A stretch of DNA of 7,510 nucleotides, taken from assembly GCA_937958785.1 (NCBI GenBank), contig CALGMY010000077.1:1-7510 (forward strand), written 5' to 3'. Shown one piece after another: positions 1 through 6,464 of the stretch. Position 1 is the stretch's first letter; every line of letters starts with the position of its first letter. The notes under the pieces are model-generated. The model saw only the letters and a list, made by a program, of their open reading frames with translations, was not told the DNA's origin and did no database searches. This DNA comes from an uncultured Gammaproteobacteria bacterium. GTDB taxonomy: Bacteria > Pseudomonadota > Gammaproteobacteria > Steroidobacterales > GCA-2729495. Position numbers and translations under genes: made by a program.

Positions 1-1
1 G

Positions 2-2203
2 GTCGACCCGGACCGGTTCCGGCCGGCCATCGTGTCAGCGGTGCAGCAGGCCACCGGTCGCAGCCTCTCACTCGACGGGTCCGTGGGTCTCAGCTTCTTC
101 CCCTGCTGTGCGGTCGAGGTCAGCGACGTGACGCTGGGCAATCCGCCGGGCTTCCCGGGCGACCCCTTCCTGCGGGCGGACTCGGCCCGGCTCGCGCTCC
201 GCCTCTGGCCCCTCGTCACCCGGCGCGCCGTCGAGCTCGGCACCGTGCGGGTCACCGGTCTCCGGGCCAACCTGGTGGGCCAGGCGGACGGCACCAACAA
301 CTGGACCTTCACCGGGGCTGGTGCTGACGAGCCCGCGGCGGCCGGCGGCGGGGACGCCGGCATCGCGAGCCTCGATGTCGCGGGCATCACCATCGAGGAC
401 GCAGAGATCAGTTACGCAGACGCGGCCGATGGCAGCCGCTACCGGGTGTCGGACCTCGGGCTCAGCACCGGGGCGATCCGGTCCGGCGAGCCCTTCGACC
501 TCACGACGTCGTTCCGGCTCACCGACCTCAGCGACGAGTCCGGCGGCACCCTGAAGCTCTCCTCGACCGTGACCCTCACCCTGGGCGAGGACCTGACCAC
601 CCTGGGCCTCGGTGCCGTCGCCGCCGAGTTCGACCTGGCGGGTTTCGCAGGCCTCGACCGGCTGCAGGGCACGGTCCGCGGGCCGGTCCTCACGGCGGAG
701 CTCGCCACCAATACGCGGGTCGCCGCGCCCGAACTCGCGGTGCAGCTCACCGCCGCCGGCGAGGGCCTGCCGGGCGAGGGGCTGGCCCTCGAGGCCGCCG
801 TCACCGGCCTCCGCTACGACATGGACGCGGGCACCGGCACCATCGGCAGCTTCACGGGCAGCACGACAGCGGCCGGGGCCAACCTGGAGCTGGCCGGCGC
901 GGGCACCTTCGGCGACCGCACCGCCCTGCGGGGCACCTTGCGCATCGCCGAGTTCTCGCCCCGGGACGCGCTGGCGACGCTCGGAGAAGAGGTGCCCGTG
1001 ACCGCCGATCCGAAGGCGCTCACCCGCCTGTCGGGCACCGCCGACTGGTCCCTGGACGAGTCTTCCGTCGCCCTGGCGAAGATGGCCCTGATCCTCGATG
1101 ACACCCGGGTCAGCGGTTCCGCGTCCCGGGAACTTCTTCCGGAAGGCAGCACGGCCACGCCCCGCACCCGCTTCGACCTGGTCCTGGACCGGCTCGACGC
1201 CGACCGCTACCTGGAACCCGCGGCGGCCGGCGGCGGGGCGGGCGACGAGTCCACCGACGAGGCCCCGACGCCGATACCGGTGGAGATCATCCGGGGACTC
1301 AACCTCACGGGCCGGGCCCGGGTCGGCCAGCTGGTCTACGACGGCCTGCCCCTTGCGGACGTGGACGTGACGGTTGCCGCCGACGGCGGCCGCCTCCGGC
1401 TCGAGCCGCTGGGCGCCCGGCTCTACGGGGGCCAGCTGAAGGGCGGGCTGCGGGTGGATGCCACCGGGCCGAAGGCGCGGGTGACCGTGGACCAGGCCAT
1501 GACGGGCCTGGACCTCGGCGCGCTGCTGGCCGGGATCTCCGACGTGCGCAACCTGCGGGGCACCATGACGGCGCGGCTCAATGGCTCGGCTGTTGGCGCC
1601 ACCGACGACGAACTGCTCACCACGCTCGCGGGCAACCTGGACTTCGCGCTGGCTGACGGCGTCTACCAGGGCATGGACGTCTGGTACGAGATCCGGCGGG
1701 CCCGGGCGCTGATCCGCCGCAAGGCGCCGCCGGCGCGCACGGGTACGGAGGAGACGCCGATCCGCGCGCTGCGACTCACCGGCAAGCTCGCCGACGGCGT
1801 GCTACGCACCGACCAGCTCACCGCCGAGATCCCCTTCCTCCGGGTGTCCGGCGCCGCCACGGTGGACCTGCCGAAGTCCACCCTCGACAGTGAGCTCGAG
1901 GCGCTGGTCTTCGAGCAGCCGGTGTTCGGCGACGACGACAGCCTGGCCGATCTCGTGAACATGCGCCTGCCGCTCACGGTGCGGGGCCCCGTGGCGGACC
2001 CGAAGGTCGGCGTGGACCTCTCCCGCATGGTGAAGGAGAACCTGCGCAAATCGGTGGAGGACAAGCTGCGCGAGAAGCTCGGCATTGGCGCGCCCGCGCC
2101 CGCGCCGGCAGAGGGCGAGGACGCCGCCCCCGCGGCCCCGGAGGACCCGGTCAACCGCCTCCTCGACCGCCTCCTCAAGAAGAAAAAGGTACCGGACACT
2201 TAG
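2..2203 (+). CDS. AsmA family protein, 5'-partial
   Basis: The reading frame is open from base 2 and continues upstream, so the GTG at 32 is not the real start; the first visible residues (VDPDRFRPAI, then ATGRSLSLDG) match the part of AsmA proteins just after the N-terminal membrane helix, which is therefore outside the window. About 733 codons are visible. AsmA proteins are inner-membrane-anchored, largely periplasmic beta-rich proteins of the AsmA/TamB/YhdP group, linked to lipid transport and outer-membrane homeostasis. The N-terminal AsmA region includes a WPLVTRR segment near 206-226 and a NNWTF motif near 296-310. The conserved C-terminal block (LADGVLRTDQLTAEIPFLR, about 1789-1845, then LPLTVRGPVADPKVGVDLS, about 1969-2025) is intact. 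A Pro/Ala-rich tail ends in LLKKKKVPDT. The last codons and the TAG lie inside an inverted repeat. Two identical EPAAAGGG linkers occur at about 329-352 and 1214-1237. The family call is firm; which paralogue it is remains uncertain. Confidence 0.9.
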   Translation, partial: VDPDRFRPAIVSAVQQATGRSLSLDGSVGLSFFPCCAVEVSDVTLGNPPGFPGDPFLRADSARLALRLWPLVTRRAVELGTVRVTGLRANLVGQADGTNNWTFTGAGADEPAAAGGGDAGIASLDVAGITIEDAEISYADAADGSRYRVSDLGLSTGAIRSGEPFDLTTSFRLTDLSDESGGTLKLSSTVTLTLGEDLTTLGLGAVAAEFDLAGFAGLDRLQGTVRGPVLTAELATNTRVAAPELAVQLTAAGEGLPGEGLALEAAVTGLRYDMDAGTGTIGSFTGSTTAAGANLELAGAGTFGDRTALRGTLRIAEFSPRDALATLGEEVPVTADPKALTRLSGTADWSLDESSVALAKMALILDDTRVSGSASRELLPEGSTATPRTRFDLVLDRLDADRYLEPAAAGGGAGDESTDEAPTPIPVEIIRGLNLTGRARVGQLVYDGLPLADVDVTVAADGGRLRLEPLGARLYGGQLKGGLRVDATGPKARVTVDQAMTGLDLGALLAGISDVRNLRGTMTARLNGSAVGATDDELLTTLAGNLDFALADGVYQGMDVWYEIRRARALIRRKAPPARTGTEETPIRALRLTGKLADGVLRTDQLTAEIPFLRVSGAATVDLPKSTLDSELEALVFEQPVFGDDDSLADLVNMRLPLTVRGPVADPKVGVDLSRMVKENLRKSVEDKLREKLGIGAPAPAPAEGEDAAPAAPEDPVNRLLDRLLKKKKVPDT

Positions 2204-2250
2204 TTATTCAGGTTTGAGGAAACCTGAATAACTAAGTGTCCGGTACCTTT
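2185..2250. repeat. Perfect 31-bp inverted repeat (long hairpin) between convergent genes
   Basis: The left arm (2185-2215, starting AAAGGTACCGGACACTTAG) is the exact reverse complement of the right arm (2220-2250), with a 4-nt GAGG loop at 2216-2219. The arms have 12 G/C of 31, much lower than the surrounding coding DNA, so the element looks foreign. The left arm supplies the last codons (VPDT) and the TAG stop of the AsmA-family gene. It lies between two convergent genes and may act as a bidirectional transcription block or a 3'-end stabiliser. The T-run after the stem is short (CCTTT), so it is not a textbook intrinsic terminator. Similar GTGTCCGGTACC palindromes occur, as I recall, as dispersed repeats in gammaproteobacteria, so a MITE- or REP-like origin is plausible but not shown here. 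Confidence 0.9.
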
Positions 2251-2270
2251 CTAGACGGTACCTTTCTAGA
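2241..2270. repeat. 15-bp tandem duplication flanking the hairpin
   Basis: CGGTACCTTTCTAGA occurs twice head to tail, at 2241-2255 and 2256-2270. The first ten bases of the first unit are the end of the hairpin's right arm. The second unit contains the stop codon of kup (CTA at 2266-2268, read as TAG on the minus strand). The pattern looks like a partial repeat of the element edge, from slippage or from one insertion end being duplicated. Confidence 0.9.
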
Positions 2271-4125
2271 TTTCGACGACGGTGCTGAGGATCACGACGC
2301 GTCGCAGCGGCATGCCGAAGAACTCGGCGGCGCCGACGGACCGGCGCTGCAGCCAGGCGAAGAAACGGCGCTGCCAGCGCCGGGCCCGGCGCTGCTCGAG
2401 CGGCACCACCACGTGCTGGCCGAGGAACAGGGTGTAGTCCCGGGCGAAGATCTTGAGGCCCTGCCGGTTGCACTGCTGGATGATCGCCATCACGTCCGGA
2501 TCCTCCATGAACCCGTAGTGGGCCCGCACGGAGTAGCAGCCGGGCTGCAGGGTGTCGATCTCGAGGCGCGCCGCCTCGTCCACCTTCGGCACCCGCCGGA
2601 AGCCGATGTGCAGGAACACCACGCTCTCGTGCACCACCCGGTTGTGTTCCAGGTTGCGCAGGAAGGCGCTCGGAATCGAGTCCGGCCGGCTGGCGAGGAA
2701 GATCGCCGTGCCGCCCACCTGCTTCATGCCCGCCAGCAGGCGGGGCAGGTCCTCCATGCGCACCGCATTGGCGTCCAGCTGCGCGGTCAGCCGCTCCCGC
2801 CCGTCGTGCCAGACGATGAACACCAGGAAGATGGCTGCCGACATGGTCAGCGGTACCCAGGCCCCGTCCGCGATCTTGGTGAGGTTGCCCGCCACGAACA
2901 CCGCGTCCAGCGCCGTGAACGCCCCGAACACCAGCACCACCGCGATCCAGGGCCAGCGCCAGTCGAGCCGCGCGAGGGTGGCCGCCAGCAGCGTGGTGAT
3001 GAACATGGTGCCCGCCACGGCCGCCCCGTAGGCCGCCGACAGGGCGCCCGACGAGCCGAAGCCCACCGTGATCAGCAGCACGAACGCGAGCAGCACCCAG
3101 TTGGCCACCGGCACGTAGATCTGCCCCCGCTCCCGCGCCGAGGTCTGGATGATCTCCACCCGCGGCATCAGGTCGAGCTGCACGGCCTGCCGGGTGACCG
3201 AGTAGGCCCCCGTGATGGTCGCCTGGGACGCGATGATCGTGGCCGCCGTCGCCAGCACGATCAGGGCCGCCAGCAGCGGCTCGGGCACCAGCATGAAGAA
3301 GGGGTTGCCGAGGGTCGCCGGGTCCCGCAGCGCGTTGGCGCCCTGGCCCAGGTAGTTCAGCACCAGCGCGGGCCACACGAAGCCGAACCAGGCCAGTCGC
3401 ACCGCGCCCCGGCCGAAGTGCCCCATGTCCGCGTACAGCGCCTCGCCGCCGGTCACCGCGAGGAACACGGCGCCGACGATGGCGAGCGCGAGCCCCGGGC
3501 TCTGGGCGAGCATGCCCACGGCGTAGAGGGGATTCAGGGCGTGCAGCACCGCCGGGGCGCGCAGGATCGCGAGCACGCCCGTGACCGCCAGCGTGCCGAA
3601 CCAGAGCAGCATCACCGGCCCGAAGTAACGGCTGACGCTGTGGGTCCCCGCCCGCTGGATGAGGAAGAGTCCCAGCAGGATCCCGCAGGCGATGGGCAGC
3701 ACGTAGCGCTCGAGGCCCGGGTTCAGCACTTCGAGCCCCTCCACGGCGGAGAGCACCGAGATCGCGGGCGTGATGGCGGCGTCACAGTAGAAGAGTGCCG
3801 CGCCGAGCGCTCCTGCCAGCAGCAGGTACCGGGACCAGCGGCCCCACCGGTAGGCGTGCTGCTCGAGCCGGGCGAGCAGGGCGAGGATGCCGCCCTCGCC
3901 CTCGTTGTCCGCCCGCACCACGACACCCAGGTACTTGATGCCGACGACCAGCACGAGGCTCCAGAAGATCAGCGAGAGCGAGCCGAGCACGGCAAGCGCT
4001 GGCGGCACGCCGTCCGCCACCTTGATGGCGGCGCCGAAGGCATAGAGCGGGCTCGTGCCGATGTCGCCATAGACGACGCCGATGGCGCCAATGGCTGCCG
4101 ACGCCCGCAGGCGCGAACTGAACAT
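2266..4125 (-). CDS. kup: Kup family potassium uptake protein
   Basis: Encodes 619 residues, close to E. coli Kup (622), a constitutive low-pressure K+ uptake carrier of the inner membrane that works as a K+/H+ symporter. The family signatures occur in order: AIGVVYGDIGTSPLYAF at residues 14-30, VRADNEGEGG at 70-79, ITPAISVLSAVEGLE at 118-132, GGEALYADMGHFG at 226-238 and LNYLGQGA at 256-263. Around a dozen hydrophobic segments fill the first two thirds, followed by a hydrophilic cytoplasmic C-terminal domain ending in VVEI, like the VEI end of E. coli Kup. The acidic residues D21, D115 and E228 align by eye with E. coli D23, E116 and E229. Residue 114 is Cys (FYCDAAITP) where FYG is usual. 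The chosen ATG precedes the first motif at the normal distance; no good Shine-Dalgarno is visible. It converges on the AsmA-family gene and diverges from mutY. Its stop codon lies in the tandem repeat, but the protein end is intact. Confidence 0.95.
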   Translation of the reverse strand: MFSSRLRASAAIGAIGVVYGDIGTSPLYAFGAAIKVADGVPPALAVLGSLSLIFWSLVLVVGIKYLGVVVRADNEGEGGILALLARLEQHAYRWGRWSRYLLLAGALGAALFYCDAAITPAISVLSAVEGLEVLNPGLERYVLPIACGILLGLFLIQRAGTHSVSRYFGPVMLLWFGTLAVTGVLAILRAPAVLHALNPLYAVGMLAQSPGLALAIVGAVFLAVTGGEALYADMGHFGRGAVRLAWFGFVWPALVLNYLGQGANALRDPATLGNPFFMLVPEPLLAALIVLATAATIIASQATITGAYSVTRQAVQLDLMPRVEIIQTSARERGQIYVPVANWVLLAFVLLITVGFGSSGALSAAYGAAVAGTMFITTLLAATLARLDWRWPWIAVVLVFGAFTALDAVFVAGNLTKIADGAWVPLTMSAAIFLVFIVWHDGRERLTAQLDANAVRMEDLPRLLAGMKQVGGTAIFLASRPDSIPSAFLRNLEHNRVVHESVVFLHIGFRRVPKVDEAARLEIDTLQPGCYSVRAHYGFMEDPDVMAIIQQCNRQGLKIFARDYTLFLGQHVVVPLEQRRARRWQRRFFAWLQRRSVGAAEFFGMPLRRVVILSTVVEI

Positions 4126-4212
4126 GGTGGTTTGTCGGGTGGGGTAGGGGTGGAGGAGGTGCGCTGGGCTGCTGGTTTGCTGGGGCGCTGGGAGGCTGTA
4201 GGTGCGGTGCCC

Positions 4213-4234
4213 GTAGGAGCGGCTTCAGCCGCGA
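4213..4234 (+). repeat. REP hairpin copy 1 (GGC/GCC stem type)
   Basis: A 22-nt unit opens with GTAGGAGC and forms the stem GCGGC/GCCGC around a TTCA loop. It is a classical REP sequence type of Pseudomonas and Xanthomonadales-like genomes. It lies in the 216-bp gap between divergent kup and mutY. A degenerate head, GTAGGTGCGG at 4198-4207, lies 15 bp upstream. The rest of the gap (4126-4197 and 4235-4341) shows no gene. Confidence 0.9.
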
Positions 4235-4255
4235 TTCCAACCCCGCGGCGCGCGC

Positions 4256-4284
4256 ATTCTGCGCCTGCCCCCGGCCCGCGACAA
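4256..4284 (-). promoter_or_regulatory. Candidate promoter for kup
   Basis: On the minus strand, TTGTCG (4279-4284) and CAGAAT (4256-4261) are separated by 17 bp; each matches the sigma-70 consensus at four of six positions. It would give a leader of about 120 nt crossing the REP hairpin at 4213-4234. It is the best candidate found in the gap, but the match is weak and unsupported by other data. Confidence 0.25.
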
Positions 4285-4341
4285 GCCGGTGCCGGCAGCC
4301 TCCGGATTGCAAAGCCGCCACCGCTCCGTCACCGTTCCCCC

Positions 4342-5424
4342 ATGACCGCCGACACCCCCGGTCCCGACCCGGATTTCGCCCCCCGCCTCGCGCCCGCGCT
4401 GCTCGCCTGGTGGGACCGGCACGGCCGCAAGGACCTGCCCTGGCAGCAGGACCCCACCCCCTACCGGGTCTGGGTCTCCGAGATCATGCTCCAGCAGACC
4501 CAGGTGGCCACGGTCCTGCGCTACTACCCGCCGTTCCTGGCGAGCTTCCCCCACGTCACCGCCCTGGCGGACGCGCCCGTCGACGCGGTGCTCCACCACT
4601 GGTCCGGCCTCGGCTACTACGCCCGGGCCCGGAACCTGCACCGGGCGGCCCGGCAGGTGCGGGACGAGCACGGCGGCCGCGTGCCCACCGACTTCGACGC
4701 CCTGGCGGCGCTGCCGGGCATCGGCCGGTCCACCGCCGGCGCAGTCCTCGCCCTCGCCACGAACCAGCGGCACCCCATCCTGGACGGCAACGTGAAGCGG
4801 GTGCTCGCCCGGGTGTTCCGGGTGGAGGGCTACCCGGGCGAGACGGCGGTGGCGAAGCACCTCTGGGACCTGGCCGACCGCTGCACGCCCGCGGACCGGG
4901 TGGCGAACTACACCCAGGCGATCATGGACCTCGGCGCGTCACTCTGCGCCCGGCGCAAGCCCGCCTGCGGCGCCTGCCCGCTGAATGACGGCTGCATCGC
5001 CCACCGGGACGGCGTCGCCGCCCGCCTGCCGGCCCGCAAGCCGAAGAAGGCCCGGCCCCGCAGGTCCACCGTGGTGCTTCTGTGCCTGCGCCCGGACGGC
5101 GCCGTGCTGCTCGAGCGCCGTCCCGACGCGGGCCTCTGGGGTGGTCTCTGGGGGCTGCCGGAAGTCGGCGACCCCGCGAGCGCCGCCGGCTGGTGCGCGA
5201 GCGCCCTCGGCACCGTGCCCGTCAACCAGCGCCTGCGCCCGGTGCTGCAGCACGGTTTCACCCACTTCGACCTGGACATCCATCCCGTCGAGCTCGAGCT
5301 GCCCGCGCCGCCGGACCGCGTGATGGAGGCCGACCGCTGGCTCTGGTATAAAACCGATGCCCCGGCTGCGGGCGGGCTCGCCGCCCCGACCGCCCGCCTT
5401 CTGTCCTCACTGACCCCCCCGTAG
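4342..5424 (+). CDS. mutY: A/G-specific adenine glycosylase MutY
   Basis: Encodes 360 residues (E. coli MutY 350). MutY removes adenine mispaired with 8-oxoguanine or guanine and so prevents G:C to T:A transversions. The HhH-GPD domain contains LPWQQDPTPYRVWVSEIMLQ from residue 32, with the catalytic Glu at E47. The helix-hairpin-helix LPGIGRSTAGAV is at 124-135 and the catalytic Asp is D148 in LDGNVKRVLAR. The [4Fe-4S] cysteines are C202, C209, C212 and C218 with the expected 6-2-5 spacing. These residues are offset by ten from E. coli E37, D138 and C192-C208, supporting the ATG at 4342 although the frame is open far upstream. The C-terminal NUDIX-like domain that reads 8-oxoguanine has WGGLWGLPEV and HGFTHF, equivalent to the E. 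coli FSH loop. No clear Shine-Dalgarno is present. The TAG stop lies in REP copy 2, and yggX begins 31 bp later. Confidence 0.97.
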   Translation: MTADTPGPDPDFAPRLAPALLAWWDRHGRKDLPWQQDPTPYRVWVSEIMLQQTQVATVLRYYPPFLASFPHVTALADAPVDAVLHHWSGLGYYARARNLHRAARQVRDEHGGRVPTDFDALAALPGIGRSTAGAVLALATNQRHPILDGNVKRVLARVFRVEGYPGETAVAKHLWDLADRCTPADRVANYTQAIMDLGASLCARRKPACGACPLNDGCIAHRDGVAARLPARKPKKARPRRSTVVLLCLRPDGAVLLERRPDAGLWGGLWGLPEVGDPASAAGWCASALGTVPVNQRLRPVLQHGFTHFDLDIHPVELELPAPPDRVMEADRWLWYKTDAPAAGGLAAPTARLLSSLTPP

Positions 5425-5442
5425 GAGCGCCTTCAGGCGCGA
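5421..5442 (+). repeat. REP hairpin copy 2 (GCC/GGC stem type)
   Basis: A 22-nt unit with the GTAGGAGC head and stem GCGCC/GGCGC around TTCA. It starts one base before the mutY stop codon, so the TAG at 5422-5424 is part of the repeat, and it fills most of the mutY-yggX gap. Compared with copies 1 and 4, one stem pair is inverted (G-C to C-G), which preserves the hairpin. Confidence 0.92.
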
Positions 5443-5455
5443 TCCCCTGAAAAAA

Positions 5456-5719
5456 ATGCCCCGCACAGTCACCTGCGCCCTCCTCAAGATCCCCGCCGAA
5501 GGCCTGGACTACCAGCCCTACCCCGGCGAGCTCGGCAAGCGCATCTACGAGCACGTCTCCAAGCAGGCCTGGCAGCAGTGGCTGGCCCACCAGACCATGC
5601 TCATCAACGAGTACCGCCTGACCCCCATCGAGCCCAAGGCCCGGAAGTACCTGGAGGGGGAGATGGAGAAGTTCTTCTTCGGGGGCGGGTCGGAGAAGCC
5701 GCCGGATTTCAAGGCGTAG
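5456..5719 (+). CDS. yggX: YggX family Fe(II)-trafficking / oxidative damage protection protein
   Basis: Encodes 87 residues (E. coli YggX 91). The protein resembles E. coli YggX throughout: TVTCALL with the conserved Cys at residue 7, YPGELGKRIYEHVSKQAW in the middle and QTMLINEYRL following. YggX is a small cytosolic protein thought to handle labile Fe(II) and protect iron-sulfur clusters from oxidative damage. This suits its place behind mutY, an Fe-S enzyme for oxidative DNA lesions; the mutY-yggX order is common in gammaproteobacteria. The ATG is chosen by homology. It is preceded by a run of A and by REP copy 2, with no recognisable Shine-Dalgarno, so translation may depend on the upstream hairpin or on coupling. 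The TAG stop belongs to a truncated REP head. Confidence 0.95.
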   Translation: MPRTVTCALLKIPAEGLDYQPYPGELGKRIYEHVSKQAWQQWLAHQTMLINEYRLTPIEPKARKYLEGEMEKFFFGGGSEKPPDFKA

Positions 5720-5726
5720 GAGCGCC
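5716..5726 (+). repeat. Truncated REP head at the yggX stop
   Basis: GTAGGAGCGCC repeats the first 11 bases of the complete REP starting 12 bp downstream. Its TAG (5717-5719) is the stop codon of yggX. It lacks the loop and the second stem arm. Confidence 0.85.
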
Positions 5727-5727
5727 G

Positions 5728-5749
5728 GTAGGAGCGCCTTCAGGCGCGA
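5728..5749 (+). repeat. REP hairpin copy 3 (GCC/GGC stem type)
   Basis: Identical in its 22-nt core to copy 2: GTAGGAGC head, stem GCGCC/GGCGC, TTCA loop. It fills the 35-bp gap between the convergent stops of yggX and vapC and could protect or end both transcripts; no T-run follows. Confidence 0.92.
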
Positions 5750-5754
5750 CCCCG

Positions 5755-6189
5755 TCAGCCGCGCTCCGCCGGCCCCCGCCACCGCAGCCCCGGGAACCGG
5801 CCGTAATCCGCATCCAGGGTGATCCACTCGCACCCGGCCTCCATGGCCAGCGCCGCGAACCAGGCGTCGCTCACCAGGTTGCCCTTCGCCCCGGTCTTCC
5901 GGCACAGGTCGCTGAAGATCGACCAGTGCTGTTCGCCCGGCGTCACCACCGTGGAGTTCGGCGCATCCAGGAGTCGCCGGCAGAAGCGCAGGGCCTCGGT
6001 CGCACTGGAGGGCGTCCTGAAGATCTTCGGGTGGGTCGTCACCCGGACGACGCTGGCGAGCACCTGGGGGGAGATCCCGAAGCGGTTCGGACCGTCGACG
6101 ACCGACTGCAGCCAGCCGCGGCAGATGTCGTGGTGCACGGCGTCGGCCCTGAACGCGCTCACCAGGACATTGACGTCGGCGAGAATCAC
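5755..6189 (-). CDS. vapC: VapC-type PIN domain toxin
   Basis: Encodes 144 residues, typical of PIN-domain ribonuclease toxins that cut RNA (often tRNA or rRNA) until neutralised by a cognate VapB. The N-terminus MILADVNVLVSAF carries the first catalytic acid (D5). GNLVSDAWFAALAMEAG gives D108 and WITLDADYGRF gives D126 with D128. The THPKIF segment and the FPGLRW end mark a common VapC subfamily. The second acidic residue that many PIN proteins carry in the 40s is not evident (S46 in VLASVVR), although E65 is nearby; I recall this subfamily often lacking it. The start is GTG: GTGA overlaps the TGA stop of vapB by 4 bp, implying translational coupling. It converges on yggX. Confidence 0.9.
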   Translation of the reverse strand: MILADVNVLVSAFRADAVHHDICRGWLQSVVDGPNRFGISPQVLASVVRVTTHPKIFRTPSSATEALRFCRRLLDAPNSTVVTPGEQHWSIFSDLCRKTGAKGNLVSDAWFAALAMEAGCEWITLDADYGRFPGLRWRGPAERG

Positions 6190-6425
6190 TTCGAATTCAT
6201 CAGGTCTTCGAGTTCACCGGACCGGGTGAGGTCGACGCCGGGCAGGACGCCGCCCCGGGCGCGGGACACCGGGAGGCTCAGCTTGCGACGGCGTCCCGGC
6301 GCCGGCTGATCGAGGACCCGCAGCAACCCCTCCTCGATCAGGGAGGTGAGGGTCCGGCCCTCAGCGGCGGCCCGTTCCCGGGCCTTCCGGAGCAGTTCGT
6401 CGCGGAGTCGCACGGTGGTCCTCAT
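6186..6425 (-). CDS. vapB: VapB-type antitoxin, ribbon-helix-helix
   Basis: Encodes 79 residues. The N-terminal part (MRTTVRLRDELLRKARERAA to about residue 41) is a ribbon-helix-helix DNA-binding domain. The tail with LPVSRARGG and PGVDL is the usual toxin-binding segment of VapB partners of this VapC type. It binds and inhibits VapC, and the complex should repress its own promoter. Its stop overlaps the vapC start by 4 bp, the standard antitoxin-first order. No Shine-Dalgarno precedes the ATG, which sits inside the 12-bp palindrome CATGCCGGCATG (6423-6434). A leaderless transcript is possible. Confidence 0.9.
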   Translation of the reverse strand: MRTTVRLRDELLRKARERAAAEGRTLTSLIEEGLLRVLDQPAPGRRRKLSLPVSRARGGVLPGVDLTRSGELEDLMNSK

Positions 6426-6431
6426 GCCGGC

Positions 6432-6461
6432 ATGGTACGCCCGGAGACATACATATGTCTC
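6432..6461 (-). promoter_or_regulatory. Candidate vapBC promoter
   Basis: On the minus strand, GAGACA (6456-6461) and TACCAT (6432-6437) are 18 bp apart, each four of six to consensus. A start 7 nt after the -10 box would fall on the A of the vapB ATG, giving a leaderless mRNA and agreeing with the absence of a ribosome binding site. The -35 box overlaps the palindrome. Weak by sequence alone. Confidence 0.3.
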
Positions 6462-6464
6462 CGG
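6441..6464. promoter_or_regulatory. Palindromic operator candidate upstream of vapBC
   Basis: CCGGAGACAT (6441-6450) and ATGTCTCCGG (6455-6464) form a perfect 10-bp inverted repeat around ACAT, 15 bp upstream of the vapB start. An extra CCGGAGA half-site is at 6478-6484. Its position and symmetry suit autoregulation by a VapBC complex through the ribbon-helix-helix dimer; binding is inferred. Confidence 0.6.

Noticed and set aside
2185..2270. Long inverted repeat as a complete insertion sequence
   Set aside because: Only a 4-nt loop lies between the arms, so no transposase is encoded; at most a non-autonomous element.
2204..3376. Long antisense-frame ORF (390 residues) on the minus strand
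   Set aside because: It is a second frame of the kup strand, rich in Gly/Ala/Arg as expected from GC-rich third positions, while kup in the adjacent frame has clear homology.
2236..4341. Open frame running into mutY, apparently a 1062-residue fusion
   Set aside because: The part before 4342 is antisense to kup, has a charged low-complexity composition and no family resemblance; MutY homology begins at the ATG at 4342.
6423..6434. Four-codon reading frame ATG-CCG-GCA-TGA overlapping the vapB start
   Set aside because: It is a by-product of the palindrome CATGCCGGCATG and has no ribosome binding site; a regulatory leader peptide cannot be supported.
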